A stretch of DNA of 23,700 nucleotides from Nitratifractor sp. (GTDB lineage: Bacteria > Campylobacterota > Campylobacteria > Campylobacterales > Sulfurovaceae). The notes beneath the pieces were generated by a model. It was not told the DNA's origin and ran no database searches. It saw only the letters and a program-made list of their open reading frames with translations. Shown in pieces: positions 1 to 8,058 of the stretch (within the stretch, counting starts at the first letter, position 1; every line of letters begins with the position of its first letter). The DNA lies in assembly GCA_015485845.1 (NCBI GenBank), contig WFSU01000088.1, positions 1 to 23,700 of the forward strand, read 5' to 3'. A program made the translations under genes and the position numbers.

Positions 1-2056
1 AGGAATACCCCGTCCCGAAATCGTCGATTGAAAAACCAAACCCGAGACGCTTGAGCTCATGAATACGGGCAATCGCTTCGTCAATGTTGCTCATGATGCC
101 GCTCTCGGTAATCTCGATATTGACCCAGAGAGGATTGATACGATGCCGGTGCACCATCTCGACAAATTTATCGACAAAGTTGGGCTGGAGGAAATGAACA
201 CTGCTGACGTTGACCGCGATATAATTCAGCGGGAATTCGATCAACGTATCAGCCATGGTGCGCATGTCCCGGAACACTTGCTCAAAAATCCACTCTTCGA
301 GGCGGATGATCGCCCCGGATTCTTCGGCGATGGGAACAAACTGTGCCGGGGAAATCGGTCCCTTTTTGGGGTGGTTCCACCGCACCAGCGCTTCGGCACC
401 CGTCAGGATGCCGTTGTGGATATCCTGCTGAGGCTGATAGTACATGGTCAGTTCGTTGTTGCGGATCGCTTTGTGGAGATCATTGGCAATAGCCATATCG
501 TTCAACGCCATACCATCCCGCTCCCTCTCGTAGAAACGCACTGTACCTCTCGTCCCCTGCTTGGCACCGAACATGGTGCTCTCAGCGTATTTCAAGATAT
601 CGATCGGCGTCACCTCGCTCGAGTCGAAAAGCGCTACCCCGACCGTAAATCCGATGTGATAGTCGGCGTCTCCCACCACGAGGACTTTCTCAAAGGCACG
701 GCGCAGAGCCCCGATAAACGCCAGTACTTCTTCCCGGCTCTCCGTCCGATCAGCTGACAACACCGGCAGGAGGATCGCAAACGTATCGGCTCCGATCCGA
801 GCCACCGTCCCCCGACTGTCTGTACTCTTCTGCAACTGTCGGGCGATCTTCTTGAGTACGGCGTCCCCGGCCTTCTGACCGTAACTGCGATTGATACTGT
901 TGAAGTGATCAATATCAAGAAACAGCAGAGCACCGAATGCCCCGGTACGGAGTTTGGCATCGATGGCGATTTTCAGGCGTTGGAGCAGCAGGGTACGATT
1001 GGGGAGATCGGTCAGCTCGTCATAATATTTCATGTGCGCGAGGTCTTCCTTGGCACGAACTTCGGCGGTCACATCTTTGAGGATCGTGATCCCCCCAACG
1101 ACGTTATTTTCATCATCATGCAGGGGGGTCGCCGAGAGGTTGATGTACGTCGTCTCCTTGCCAAACGACGTCGCACTCAACGTATCCTGATACTCTTCAC
1201 CAAACCCACGCAGTACCCGCTCATGCAATTGCAGTACCGCTTCATCCGGCCAGAGATGTCGCAGGTCGGCTCCGACGATATCACTTTTGTTTTCACTGCC
1301 CGTCATTTTGAGAAAATAATCGTTGGCATCCTCGATGAGCAAATCGGTATCGAAATGGTATATCCCCACCGGTGCCCGCTCAAACAATGAAAAGAATTGC
1401 TCGTTCAATTTCTGATAGGAGTGCTGGGTGACGTAGTTGTTGATCCGCTCACTCAATGCACTGTTGATGATCTCACCATAATAGTGAGCCGAAAGGAGCA
1501 TCAGCAGTACCAACGCCAATCCGATCACGGCAAGGATATGGTTTTCCGAATGATCCATGAGAAAGATGCGAGCCAGTATGGGGAGAAAGACAAAAGAGGC
1601 ATAGACGAAAAGAAGCCACTTCTTGGAAGCCAACAACCCCATCGAAATCCAACCGATCGTCATCAAAAGGAATAAGACAAACAACTGTACCGTTATGCCT
1701 GTCGCAGGAAAAAGCAACCAGGCTGCCGCACCCCAGACCAGCCCACTGACGAGGACATCGGTATAGTAGCGATTCAACCATGTCTGGCTATAGAGCACTT
1801 TTTCTTCTTCTCCCGCTCGACGGAAAAGACGATAATGGTATGCCCGATACAATAAAATAATCCCATTCAGACCGATCCAGATCATGAGATTCATTAGCTT
1901 GATTTTTCCGTACAGAAGACCCAGGAGTAACAACGCACCCAGGAATTGTCCCAACAACATGTACGGCAAGAACTGATAGTAGAGGTTCAGTTTATCGTAA
2001 GCCCTTCGATTTTCCTGCAGAATGGTGTCGACGATACCCCGTAATGCTGCCGCCAT
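1..2056 (-). CDS. Membrane PAS-GGDEF-EAL cyclic-di-GMP signalling protein (C-terminus cut by window edge)
   Basis: An open frame runs from ATG 2056 to the left edge, giving about 685 visible residues. The first ~190 residues hold about six hydrophobic segments with short loops, a membrane sensor region of unassigned family. A PAS-like domain follows (about 215-330), with a typical FERAPVGIYHFD start. The GGDEF domain begins at a DELTDLPNR motif near residue 346. Its signature reads RIGADTF (GADTF at 422-426), so the second Gly and the catalytic Glu of GGDEF are replaced; diguanylate cyclase activity is unlikely. The EAL domain is intact as far as seen: EAL at 555-557, an NVSS motif, an EITES motif and DDFGTG at 678-683. 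I infer a c-di-GMP phosphodiesterase whose GGDEF domain may serve as a GTP-binding regulatory module. The gene is transcribed divergently from proA, and a perfect -10 box lies 45 bp upstream of its start. Confidence 0.88.
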   Translation of the reverse strand, partial: MAAALRGIVDTILQENRRAYDKLNLYYQFLPYMLLGQFLGALLLLGLLYGKIKLMNLMIWIGLNGIILLYRAYHYRLFRRAGEEEKVLYSQTWLNRYYTDVLVSGLVWGAAAWLLFPATGITVQLFVLFLLMTIGWISMGLLASKKWLLFVYASFVFLPILARIFLMDHSENHILAVIGLALVLLMLLSAHYYGEIINSALSERINNYVTQHSYQKLNEQFFSLFERAPVGIYHFDTDLLIEDANDYFLKMTGSENKSDIVGADLRHLWPDEAVLQLHERVLRGFGEEYQDTLSATSFGKETTYINLSATPLHDDENNVVGGITILKDVTAEVRAKEDLAHMKYYDELTDLPNRTLLLQRLKIAIDAKLRTGAFGALLFLDIDHFNSINRSYGQKAGDAVLKKIARQLQKSTDSRGTVARIGADTFAILLPVLSADRTESREEVLAFIGALRRAFEKVLVVGDADYHIGFTVGVALFDSSEVTPIDILKYAESTMFGAKQGTRGTVRFYERERDGMALNDMAIANDLHKAIRNNELTMYYQPQQDIHNGILTGAEALVRWNHPKKGPISPAQFVPIAEESGAIIRLEEWIFEQVFRDMRTMADTLIEFPLNYIAVNVSSVHFLQPNFVDKFVEMVHRHRINPLWVNIEITESGIMSNIDEAIARIHELKRLGFGFSIDDFGTGYS

Positions 2057-2100
2057 ATTCTTACCCTTTGTTCCCTAAAATGTTTTCGCGTTTTTTCGTT

Positions 2101-2106
2101 ATTATA
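2101..2106 (-). promoter_or_regulatory. Putative -10 box for the GGDEF-EAL gene
   Basis: TATAAT reads on the minus strand here, which would place a transcription start near 2094 and a leader of about 38 nt. No convincing -35 is visible, as is usual for Campylobacterota housekeeping promoters. A plus-strand -10-like TATACT at 2114-2119 could serve proA, so the two promoters may lie back to back. Confidence 0.4.
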
Positions 2107-2209
2107 CAGGGATTATACTTGAGAAGTGCCTGTTAGAGGTGCCCTTAATTTTTACTTGGGGCGAAGTTGGATAAACTACGGAAAATTACTTTCGGGAAAA
2201 GGTAAAAAA

Positions 2210-3448
2210 ATGGAGACTTTTTTGACGCAGGCACGTGAGGCAGCTACGCGAATGGCGACCCTGGACGGTCGGAACAAACGGGAAATCCTCCTCGACATGG
2301 CTGAGGCTCTCGAAACCCATGAACAACGCATTCTCGCAGCCAATGCACGTGATATGGAATATGCCAGGGAACATGCGATCTCAGCGGCATTGCAGGATCG
2401 CCTCATGCTTGACGCCAAACGGATCGCGGGGATGGCACAGTCGCTGCGGGAGATTGCCGCCCTGCGGGAGCCGGTCGGCCGGGTGCTGGATGGCTGGATC
2501 ACCGATGCAGGATTCAAAGTCGAAAAAACCAGCGTCCCCATCGGGGTCATCGGCGTCATCTACGAATCCCGACCCAACGTCACGGCCGATGTGGGGGCTC
2601 TCTGCTTCAAAAGTGGCAACGTCGCTATCCTCAAAGGGGGCAAAGAAGCCGAGCACTCCAACCGTGCCATAGCCGATGTCCTCCAGGATGTCCTCGAAGC
2701 CCACGGTCTCCCCCGCGAAGCGATCGCCCTGCTGCCCGACAGCTCCCGTGAGGGGGTCGCGCAGCTGATCAAACAGGATGCCTATGTCGATCTCATCATC
2801 CCCCGGGGTGGCGAGGCGCTTATCCGCTACGTCTCCAAAAACGCCACCGTCCCGGTCGTCAAACACGACAAAGGGCTCTGCCACACCTACATCGACCGTG
2901 ACGCCGACACCGACAAGGCCATCCGTGTCAGCCTCAATGCTAAAACCCGCCGCCCCGGTATCTGCGGCGCGATGGAGACTCTTCTAGTGGATGCAGCAAT
3001 CGCCCCCTCGATTCTGCCATTACTCAAAGCTGAGTTTGACGCCAAAAGCACCGAGCTTCGCGGCTGCGAAAAGACCCGGGAGATTCTTGACATCAAACCC
3101 GCAACCGAAGAGGACTGGGACACCGAATACCTCGACAACATCCTCTCGATCAAGATCGTCTCCGGTGTCGACGAAGCCACCGACCACATCGCCCGCCACG
3201 GTTCCGGTCACTCCGATGCTATCCTGACGGAGAACCATACCACCGCCGAAATCTTCCTCAATACCGTCGACTCCGCCTGTGCCTACCTCAATGCCAGCAC
3301 CCAGTTCACCGACGGTGGCCAATTCGGCTTCGGTGCCGAAGTGGGCATCTCCACCAACAAACTCCACGCCCGAGGCCCCATGGGGATCAACGAGTTGACC
3401 ACGTATAAATATAAGATTTACGGGCACGGAGAGACACGGCCGGTGTAA
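2210..3448 (+). CDS. proA: Gamma-glutamyl phosphate reductase
   Basis: 412 residues, the usual size. ProA reduces L-glutamyl 5-phosphate with NADPH to glutamate semialdehyde in cytosolic proline synthesis. It belongs to the aldehyde dehydrogenase superfamily. The nucleotide-binding region shows the PIGVIGVIYESRPNVT stretch (about 110-125). The catalytic cysteine is Cys252 in the motif RRPGICGAMETLL, and the LKGGKEAEHSN motif is at about 141-151. The frame is open back to a GTG at 2126. I chose ATG 2210 because an AAAGG ribosome-binding site sits 7 nt upstream and family proteins start here. No proB is adjacent in the window. The end is followed by the rpmH leader. Confidence 0.96.
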   Translation: METFLTQAREAATRMATLDGRNKREILLDMAEALETHEQRILAANARDMEYAREHAISAALQDRLMLDAKRIAGMAQSLREIAALREPVGRVLDGWITDAGFKVEKTSVPIGVIGVIYESRPNVTADVGALCFKSGNVAILKGGKEAEHSNRAIADVLQDVLEAHGLPREAIALLPDSSREGVAQLIKQDAYVDLIIPRGGEALIRYVSKNATVPVVKHDKGLCHTYIDRDADTDKAIRVSLNAKTRRPGICGAMETLLVDAAIAPSILPLLKAEFDAKSTELRGCEKTREILDIKPATEEDWDTEYLDNILSIKIVSGVDEATDHIARHGSGHSDAILTENHTTAEIFLNTVDSACAYLNASTQFTDGGQFGFGAEVGISTNKLHARGPMGINELTTYKYKIYGHGETRPV

Positions 3449-3493
3449 ACAGGATCGGCTAAGCACACTTTCGATACTATTGCGAGCTAAATC

Positions 3494-3509
3494 AACCTGT
3501 GCACAGGTT
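3494..3509. promoter_or_regulatory. 16-bp perfect palindrome in the rpmH leader
   Basis: The palindrome AACCTGTGCACAGGTT has no spacer. It lies 24 bp upstream of the rpmH ATG and about 14 bp downstream of a possible -10 box (TACTAT, 3475-3480). The position fits either an operator for a dimeric regulator or a 5' hairpin in the rpmH mRNA. It matches no operator I can name: it is not a consensus DnaA box, LexA box or CRP site. Confidence 0.45.
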
Positions 3510-3532
3510 ATATACCAAAAGGAACTTCCCAA

Positions 3533-3667
3533 ATGAAACGAACCTATCAACCCCACAATACCCCCCGCAAACGTACCCACGGTTTCCGTACGCGTATGAA
3601 GACCAAAAACGGTCGCAAAGTCATCAACGCACGTCGTGCCAAAGGACGGAAGCGATTGGCCGTATAA
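3533..3667 (+). CDS. rpmH: 50S ribosomal protein L34
   Basis: 44 residues, exactly the family length, and too short to stand out among longer frames. The protein begins MKRTYQP and carries the conserved RKRTHGFRTRM and GRKVINARRAKGRKRL motifs. L34 is a basic 50S subunit protein bound to 23S rRNA. The ribosome-binding site AAAAGGA (3517-3523) lies 9 nt before the ATG. Downstream comes rnpA in another frame. That rnpA frame is open through the whole of rpmH, so rpmH is physically nested in it. Confidence 0.97.
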   Translation: MKRTYQPHNTPRKRTHGFRTRMKTKNGRKVINARRAKGRKRLAV

Positions 3668-4056
3668 AACACTTCGACCGCCTCCGAAACTCCCGTGAGT
3701 TTGATGCGGTCTACAAGCGTGCCACCAAAACGTGGCATACCCCTCTCTTTGTCCTCTTTTATCGTCGCGATCCCTCCCAATATCGTGTCGGATTTGTCGC
3801 CGGTAAAAAAGTAGGCAACGCTGTCAAGCGCAACCGCGCCAAACGTCTCCTCCGTGCCCATTTTCTCACCCACATTGACGAGCTTGCTCCCGGACAGTAT
3901 GTGTTTGTCGCCAAAGCACCCCTGTTGAAACACGGCTATTCCGAACGATCCGACGCCTTCAAACTGGCGCTCAAACGGGCAGGAGCCCTCCAAAAAAACA
4001 TCCCACATTCCGCGAACAACCACTCAGCAAAACATCTAAGCAAAACATCGGTATAA
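3655..4056 (+). CDS. rnpA: Ribonuclease P protein component (start codon uncertain)
   Basis: Protein cofactor of the RNase P ribozyme, which removes 5' leaders from pre-tRNAs. Family homology begins around residues KHFDRLRNSREFDAVYKR. The RNR signature is present as GNAVKRNRAKRLLR, followed by PGQYVFVAK. There is no ATG, GTG or TTG in frame between the rpmH start and the start of homology. The best local candidate is ATT at 3655, with an AAAGGA site 8 nt upstream inside the rpmH 3' end; it would give 133 residues and overlap rpmH by 13 nt. The alternative is GTG 3499, giving 185 residues and enclosing all of rpmH in another frame, as known in Thermus. The tail after the conserved domain is longer than usual. 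Confidence 0.88.
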   Translation: MGRIKHFDRLRNSREFDAVYKRATKTWHTPLFVLFYRRDPSQYRVGFVAGKKVGNAVKRNRAKRLLRAHFLTHIDELAPGQYVFVAKAPLLKHGYSERSDAFKLALKRAGALQKNIPHSANNHSAKHLSKTSV

Positions 4057-4057
4057 T
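4052..4057 (+). promoter_or_regulatory. Putative internal -10 box ahead of yidC
   Basis: A perfect TATAAT overlaps the rnpA stop codon. A start near 4064 would leave the yidC ribosome-binding site (4095-4100) within the message. No good -35 is seen. It could let yidC, jag and mnmE be transcribed without rpmH-rnpA. Confidence 0.35.
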
Positions 4058-4107
4058 CCTAACCCCATTTGTCACAAAATCTATATGATGATATAAAAGG
4101 CTACCCT

Positions 4108-5730
4108 TTGGAACAACAAGACCTCAATAAGCGGCTCATGCTCGCCCTCGTCCTTTCGTTTGCGATCCTGTTTGGATTCAGTTACCTCTTCCCTCAGGCC
4201 AAACCGGCACCCCATGAGACCAATGCCTCGTCAACGCCAACACCCACCACCGCTCAGGGCTCAACCCCTTCTGCTTCACCGACGGCACCAGCCACCCCGG
4301 TCAGCACCACGACCAAACCGGTAACCCCGGCGCAGACGAACCCGGCATCTGCCCCCACCCGGGAAAAAGCGCTCGCCACCATCCATGCCAAAGATTTCGT
4401 CTGGACGATCGATACCTTCGGCCGGATCTCCAGCGCCAAACTGCTTGAAAAGAAGTATCAGACCAAGGAAGGCAAAGCGCTTGAACTGTTTGATCCCAAA
4501 CACGTCAAACCGCTCGAACTGCGTTTCGCCGATGCCACCATCAATACTGAAGCCTTCCAAAAGCCCTACACCGCTTCGGCTTCGGAAATGACCATAACAG
4601 ATACACCTCAAACCTTGACGCTGACCCAGGTTTTGAGCGGCACGACCGTCACCAAAAAGTTGACCGTGTACCCTGACGGCCACTATGACCTCGAGATCCA
4701 CACCGACAAACCCACCGACTTCTTCGTCACACCGGGTCACCGTCCCGAAGCCGACCATGCCCGGTATATGCTGGTACGCGGCGCGATGATCCGGGACAGC
4801 AAAGGGGTCAGCACGACCGTTGAAGACGGCAAAGCCGACAAAACAGTGACCATCCCGGATGCCACCATCGTCTCCGCTTTTGACCGATATGCTGCGTCGC
4901 TTTTCTACCGTTTCGATGCGCCACTCCCCGCCACGCTTACTCCGGAAGCCAACCAAAACCCACTCCCTTTCGTCGCCGGGAAAGGTGATCTCAAACTCCA
5001 CGGTTATCTCGGTCCCAAAGAGTATCGAACCCTCCAGAAACTCAACCCTCAGTTGACGGATGCGATCGAATTCGGATGGTTTACCTTTCTCTCGCGTCCC
5101 TTCTTCAAAGTCATGGTCTGGATCCATGATTATGTCGGCAACTGGGGTTGGGCGATTGTTCTCTTTACGATCCTCGTCAAGCTTATCCTCTTCCCCCTCT
5201 CCTACAAAGGGATGATGTCGATGAACAAGATGAAAGAACTCGCACCGAAAATGAAGGAGCTCAAAGAGAAGTACAAGGGCGACCCGGCCAAACTCAACCA
5301 GCAGACCATGGCGCTCTACAAAAAGCACGGTGCCAACCCGATGGGTGGCTGTCTTCCGATGCTCTTGCAGATCCCGGTCTTCTTTGCCCTCTACCGGGTC
5401 TTGCTCAACGCCGATGAACTCCAGGGGGCTCCCTGGATCGGCTGGATTACCAACCTGGCCGACAAAGATCCCATCTATGTCCTGCCGGTACTGATGGGGG
5501 CGAGTATGTGGCTGACGCAGAAACTCCAGCCCAGCACCATGACCGACCCGATGCAGCAAAAGATCTTCCAGTGGTTCCCCGTGATCATGACCTTTTTCTT
5601 CCTGACCTTCCCGGCAGGACTGGTACTCTACTGGTTGACCAACAACCTGCTCTCTATCGGACAGCAACTCATCATCAACCGCGCCTATGAAAATCACAAA
5701 GCCAAAACCAAGGCACACAACGAAGCATAA
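4108..5730 (+). CDS. yidC: Membrane protein insertase YidC
   Basis: About 540 residues. YidC inserts and folds inner-membrane proteins alone or with SecYEG. It has an N-terminal transmembrane anchor (about 9-27), a Thr/Pro/Ala-rich linker, a large periplasmic beta domain, and a C-terminal 60KD_IMP insertase domain beginning near residue 345. The groove basic residue is Lys358 (ILVKLILFPLSYK) rather than the Arg of E. coli; Lys is also seen in other family members. A cytoplasmic lysine-rich hairpin (MNKMKELAPKMKELKEKYKG) and the GCLPMLLQIPVFFALYR motif follow. I chose TTG 4108 because an AAAAGG site lies 7 nt before it; TTG 4069, 13 codons upstream, has no such site. The gap to rnpA is 51 bp, and the yidD gene often found there is absent. 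Confidence 0.95.
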   Translation: MEQQDLNKRLMLALVLSFAILFGFSYLFPQAKPAPHETNASSTPTPTTAQGSTPSASPTAPATPVSTTTKPVTPAQTNPASAPTREKALATIHAKDFVWTIDTFGRISSAKLLEKKYQTKEGKALELFDPKHVKPLELRFADATINTEAFQKPYTASASEMTITDTPQTLTLTQVLSGTTVTKKLTVYPDGHYDLEIHTDKPTDFFVTPGHRPEADHARYMLVRGAMIRDSKGVSTTVEDGKADKTVTIPDATIVSAFDRYAASLFYRFDAPLPATLTPEANQNPLPFVAGKGDLKLHGYLGPKEYRTLQKLNPQLTDAIEFGWFTFLSRPFFKVMVWIHDYVGNWGWAIVLFTILVKLILFPLSYKGMMSMNKMKELAPKMKELKEKYKGDPAKLNQQTMALYKKHGANPMGGCLPMLLQIPVFFALYRVLLNADELQGAPWIGWITNLADKDPIYVLPVLMGASMWLTQKLQPSTMTDPMQQKIFQWFPVIMTFFFLTFPAGLVLYWLTNNLLSIGQQLIINRAYENHKAKTKAHNEA

Positions 5731-5759
5731 AAACATTTGAAATAATTTAAGGACTATCC

Positions 5760-6662
5760 ATGAAAAAAATCGAAGCCAAAACACTCGAAGAAGCCTACGC
5801 CAAAGCCGCAAACATTTTTGACTGTTCGGTTACCGATCTTGAATATGAGATCGTGCAGCACCCCAACAACGGTTTCCTCGGGATCGGCGCCAAAAACGCT
5901 GTGATCGTCGCCGCTTGCCGTACCCGCAGCCGTGCGGAAAAACCCTCGACTCCCAGTCATTCCGATAGACGGTCAGCACCCAAAAAGCCTCAAAAGAAAA
6001 CGGAACAACCTGCCCAATCTTCCCGCAAGGAAACACGTCCCACTCCCCCGGAACAACAACCCTTGAAAAAGGAGAGCGCAGCCAGACCAAAAACTTCCGA
6101 AAGTGAATCGGTAATCCTGAATGGTTTCTTCGACGATGGAGAGAAGAAACAGGGCAAATCGATGGCCGAAAATGCTGAAGAGACCAAACCCGCCCTTTCA
6201 AACCAGGAACTGAGTATCACCATCGAAGAGCGTCTCGGTACCCTGATGCGCTCGACCTGCTTCGACATTGACACGGTCGAAGTGGATGTCATCGACGGCA
6301 CGGCGTACATCTTCATCGACGGCGAAGACGCCGCCCTGCTCATCGGCAAGGAGGGGTACCGCTACAACGCCCTCTCCTACCTCCTCTACAACTGGATTCA
6401 CAACGAATACGGCCTCTACATCAAACTCGAGATTGCCCAATTTCTTGCCTCGCAACAGGAGATGATCCGCAACTACATCCAGCCGGTCATCGAGCACGTC
6501 CACCAGAGCGGCTGGGGCAAAACCCGCCCGCTCGACGGGATCCTCGTCCAGATCGCTCTCGAGCAGCTGCGCGAAGAGTTTCCCCACAAATACGTCGCCA
6601 TCAAACGTACCAAACAGGGCGAACGCTACATCCTTATCAACGAGTTCAACAAGCGTTCATGA
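5760..6662 (+). CDS. jag: KhpB/Jag RNA-binding protein
   Basis: 300 residues. Cytosolic RNA-binding protein typically encoded next to yidC. Residues 1-55 form the Jag N-terminal domain (KTLEEAYAKAAN, NNGFLGIGAKNA). A long low-complexity charged linker spans about 56-150. The KH domain (about 170-235) has the GKEG loop at 196-199, in LLIGKEGYRYNALSYLL. The C-terminal R3H-like region (about 255-298) ends ERYILINEF but lacks the RxxxH pair that names the R3H domain; it reads LDGILVQIALEQL instead. The ribosome-binding site AAGGA lies 7 nt before the ATG. Its stop overlaps the mnmE start as ATGA, so the two are probably translationally coupled. Confidence 0.93.
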   Translation: MKKIEAKTLEEAYAKAANIFDCSVTDLEYEIVQHPNNGFLGIGAKNAVIVAACRTRSRAEKPSTPSHSDRRSAPKKPQKKTEQPAQSSRKETRPTPPEQQPLKKESAARPKTSESESVILNGFFDDGEKKQGKSMAENAEETKPALSNQELSITIEERLGTLMRSTCFDIDTVEVDVIDGTAYIFIDGEDAALLIGKEGYRYNALSYLLYNWIHNEYGLYIKLEIAQFLASQQEMIRNYIQPVIEHVHQSGWGKTRPLDGILVQIALEQLREEFPHKYVAIKRTKQGERYILINEFNKRS

Positions 6663-7996
6663 GTGCCACCATCGCCGCCATCGCCACCGCCGGTGGTGTC
6701 GGCTCCATCGCCATCGTGCGCCTCAGCGGCTCTGAAGCCCTCACCATCGCCCGACTCATCGCTCCCCATGCCTCTTATGTCCCCCGCCAGGCGGATCTCA
6801 CCTCTCTTTACGATGCCGAAGGGGCGCTGATCGACCAGGCGATCGTCCTCCATTTTGCCGCCCCGCGCAGCTTCACCGGAGAGCCGATCGTGGAGTTTCA
6901 GTGCCACGGAGGACAGATCGTCGCCGAGACTATCCTCCGAACCACCCTCGCCTACGGTGCCCGCCTCGCTGAGCCGGGAGAATTCAGCAAACGCGCCTTT
7001 CTCAACGGAAAAATCGATCTAAGCGAAGCCGAAGCGATTGCCCGACTCATCGAAGCTCGGAGTGTCGATGCCGCCCGCATCCTCGCCCGTCAGCTCCGGG
7101 GGGAGCTGGGGCAGTTTGTTACCAGTATACGGGAAAGCTTACTGACCGCCCTTGCCCATTCGGAAGTGATGATCGACTACGCCGAAGATGTCCCGGATGA
7201 TGTCCTCAACGGACTCACTCGCCAACTCGAAGAGCTGAGTACTTCAATCCAGCACATTGTTGAGAGCAGTCGACGCCGACGTGGCCTAATCGAGGGGTTC
7301 CGTGTCGCCATCATCGGCAAACCCAACGTCGGCAAAAGCTCCCTCCTCAATGCCCTCCTTGACGACGACCGTGCCATCGTCAGCGATATCGCCGGCACGA
7401 CCCGCGACACCATCGAAGCCTCCCTGCGGATCGGTTCACACATCATTCGCCTTATCGACACCGCCGGGATCCGATCCTCCGAGGACACCATCGAGAGGAT
7501 CGGCGTTGAACGTTCGCTTGCCTCCGTCGAAGAAGCCGACGTCATCCTCGCCCTTTTCGACGGCAGCCGTCAATGGGAGGAAGAGGACGACCGCATCCTC
7601 ACCCTACTGGAGACTCGTCCCGACGTGACCATTCTTGCCGCGATCAACAAAAGCGATCTCCCCCAGCGCCTTGACACCGCTCCCCTCGCCGGATACGATC
7701 CCATCGCCATCAGTGCCCACAACCATTTCGCCCACCTGATCGCCACCCTCCAGGCTCTACTCGATGCCCTCGGAAGCAGCGACGAACTCCTCCTCGCCTC
7801 CGAACGCCAGATCGAAGCCGTCGAAGCGACCCGTCACGCCATCCATGCAGCTACCGAACCTCTCATACACGGAGAACTTGAGCTGTTCAGCTACCACTTG
7901 CACGAAGCAATTGCTCACATCGGCACCCTCACCCATCCCTATGAAAACGACCAGATGCTCGACCGGATGTTCGGGGATTTTTGTCTCGGAAAATAA
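6659..7996 (+). CDS. mnmE: tRNA uridine-5-carboxymethylaminomethyl modification GTPase MnmE
   Basis: 445 residues. With MnmG it installs the (carboxymethyl)aminomethyl group on U34 of certain tRNAs, using 5,10-methylene-tetrahydrofolate and GTP. The N-terminal folate-binding domain includes RSFTGEPIVEFQCHGG and PGEFSKRAFLNGKIDLSEAEA. The inserted G domain has G1 GKPNVGKS (220-227), GTTRD (246-250), DTAG (267-270) and NKSD (330-333). The C-terminal motif is CLGK (442-445), keeping the catalytic cysteine. The ATG overlaps the jag stop by 4 nt. The sequence is complete with no frameshift. Confidence 0.97.
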   Translation: MSATIAAIATAGGVGSIAIVRLSGSEALTIARLIAPHASYVPRQADLTSLYDAEGALIDQAIVLHFAAPRSFTGEPIVEFQCHGGQIVAETILRTTLAYGARLAEPGEFSKRAFLNGKIDLSEAEAIARLIEARSVDAARILARQLRGELGQFVTSIRESLLTALAHSEVMIDYAEDVPDDVLNGLTRQLEELSTSIQHIVESSRRRRGLIEGFRVAIIGKPNVGKSSLLNALLDDDRAIVSDIAGTTRDTIEASLRIGSHIIRLIDTAGIRSSEDTIERIGVERSLASVEEADVILALFDGSRQWEEEDDRILTLLETRPDVTILAAINKSDLPQRLDTAPLAGYDPIAISAHNHFAHLIATLQALLDALGSSDELLLASERQIEAVEATRHAIHAATEPLIHGELELFSYHLHEAIAHIGTLTHPYENDQMLDRMFGDFCLGK

Positions 7997-8020
7997 TAGC
8001 ATAGGTTAATCATCTTACAG

Positions 8021-8026
8021 TATAAT
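8021..8026 (+). promoter_or_regulatory. Putative -10 box for the lipoprotein gene
   Basis: A perfect TATAAT sits between mnmE and the lipoprotein gene, about 33 bp before its ATG. The lipoprotein is therefore probably transcribed separately from mnmE. No consensus -35 is seen. Confidence 0.4.
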
Positions 8027-8058
8027 TAACCAAAGACAATTCAGCAACAAGGATACGT

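Noticed and set aside
59..1675. Several plus-strand open frames
   Set aside because: They are antisense to one continuous minus-strand frame with clear PAS, GGDEF-like and EAL motifs that runs off the window edge.
2126..2209. Upstream GTG extension of proA
   Set aside because: No ribosome-binding site; ProA homologues begin at the ATG at 2210, which has one.
3494..3516. DnaA box near rpmH
   Set aside because: The palindrome contains TGTG/CACA but no TTATCCACA-type 9-mer; no dnaA or cluster of boxes is in the window, so an origin is not supported.
4276..5811. A 511-codon minus-strand frame opposite yidC
   Set aside because: Shadow of yidC in GC-rich coding sequence; no family motifs and low-complexity composition.
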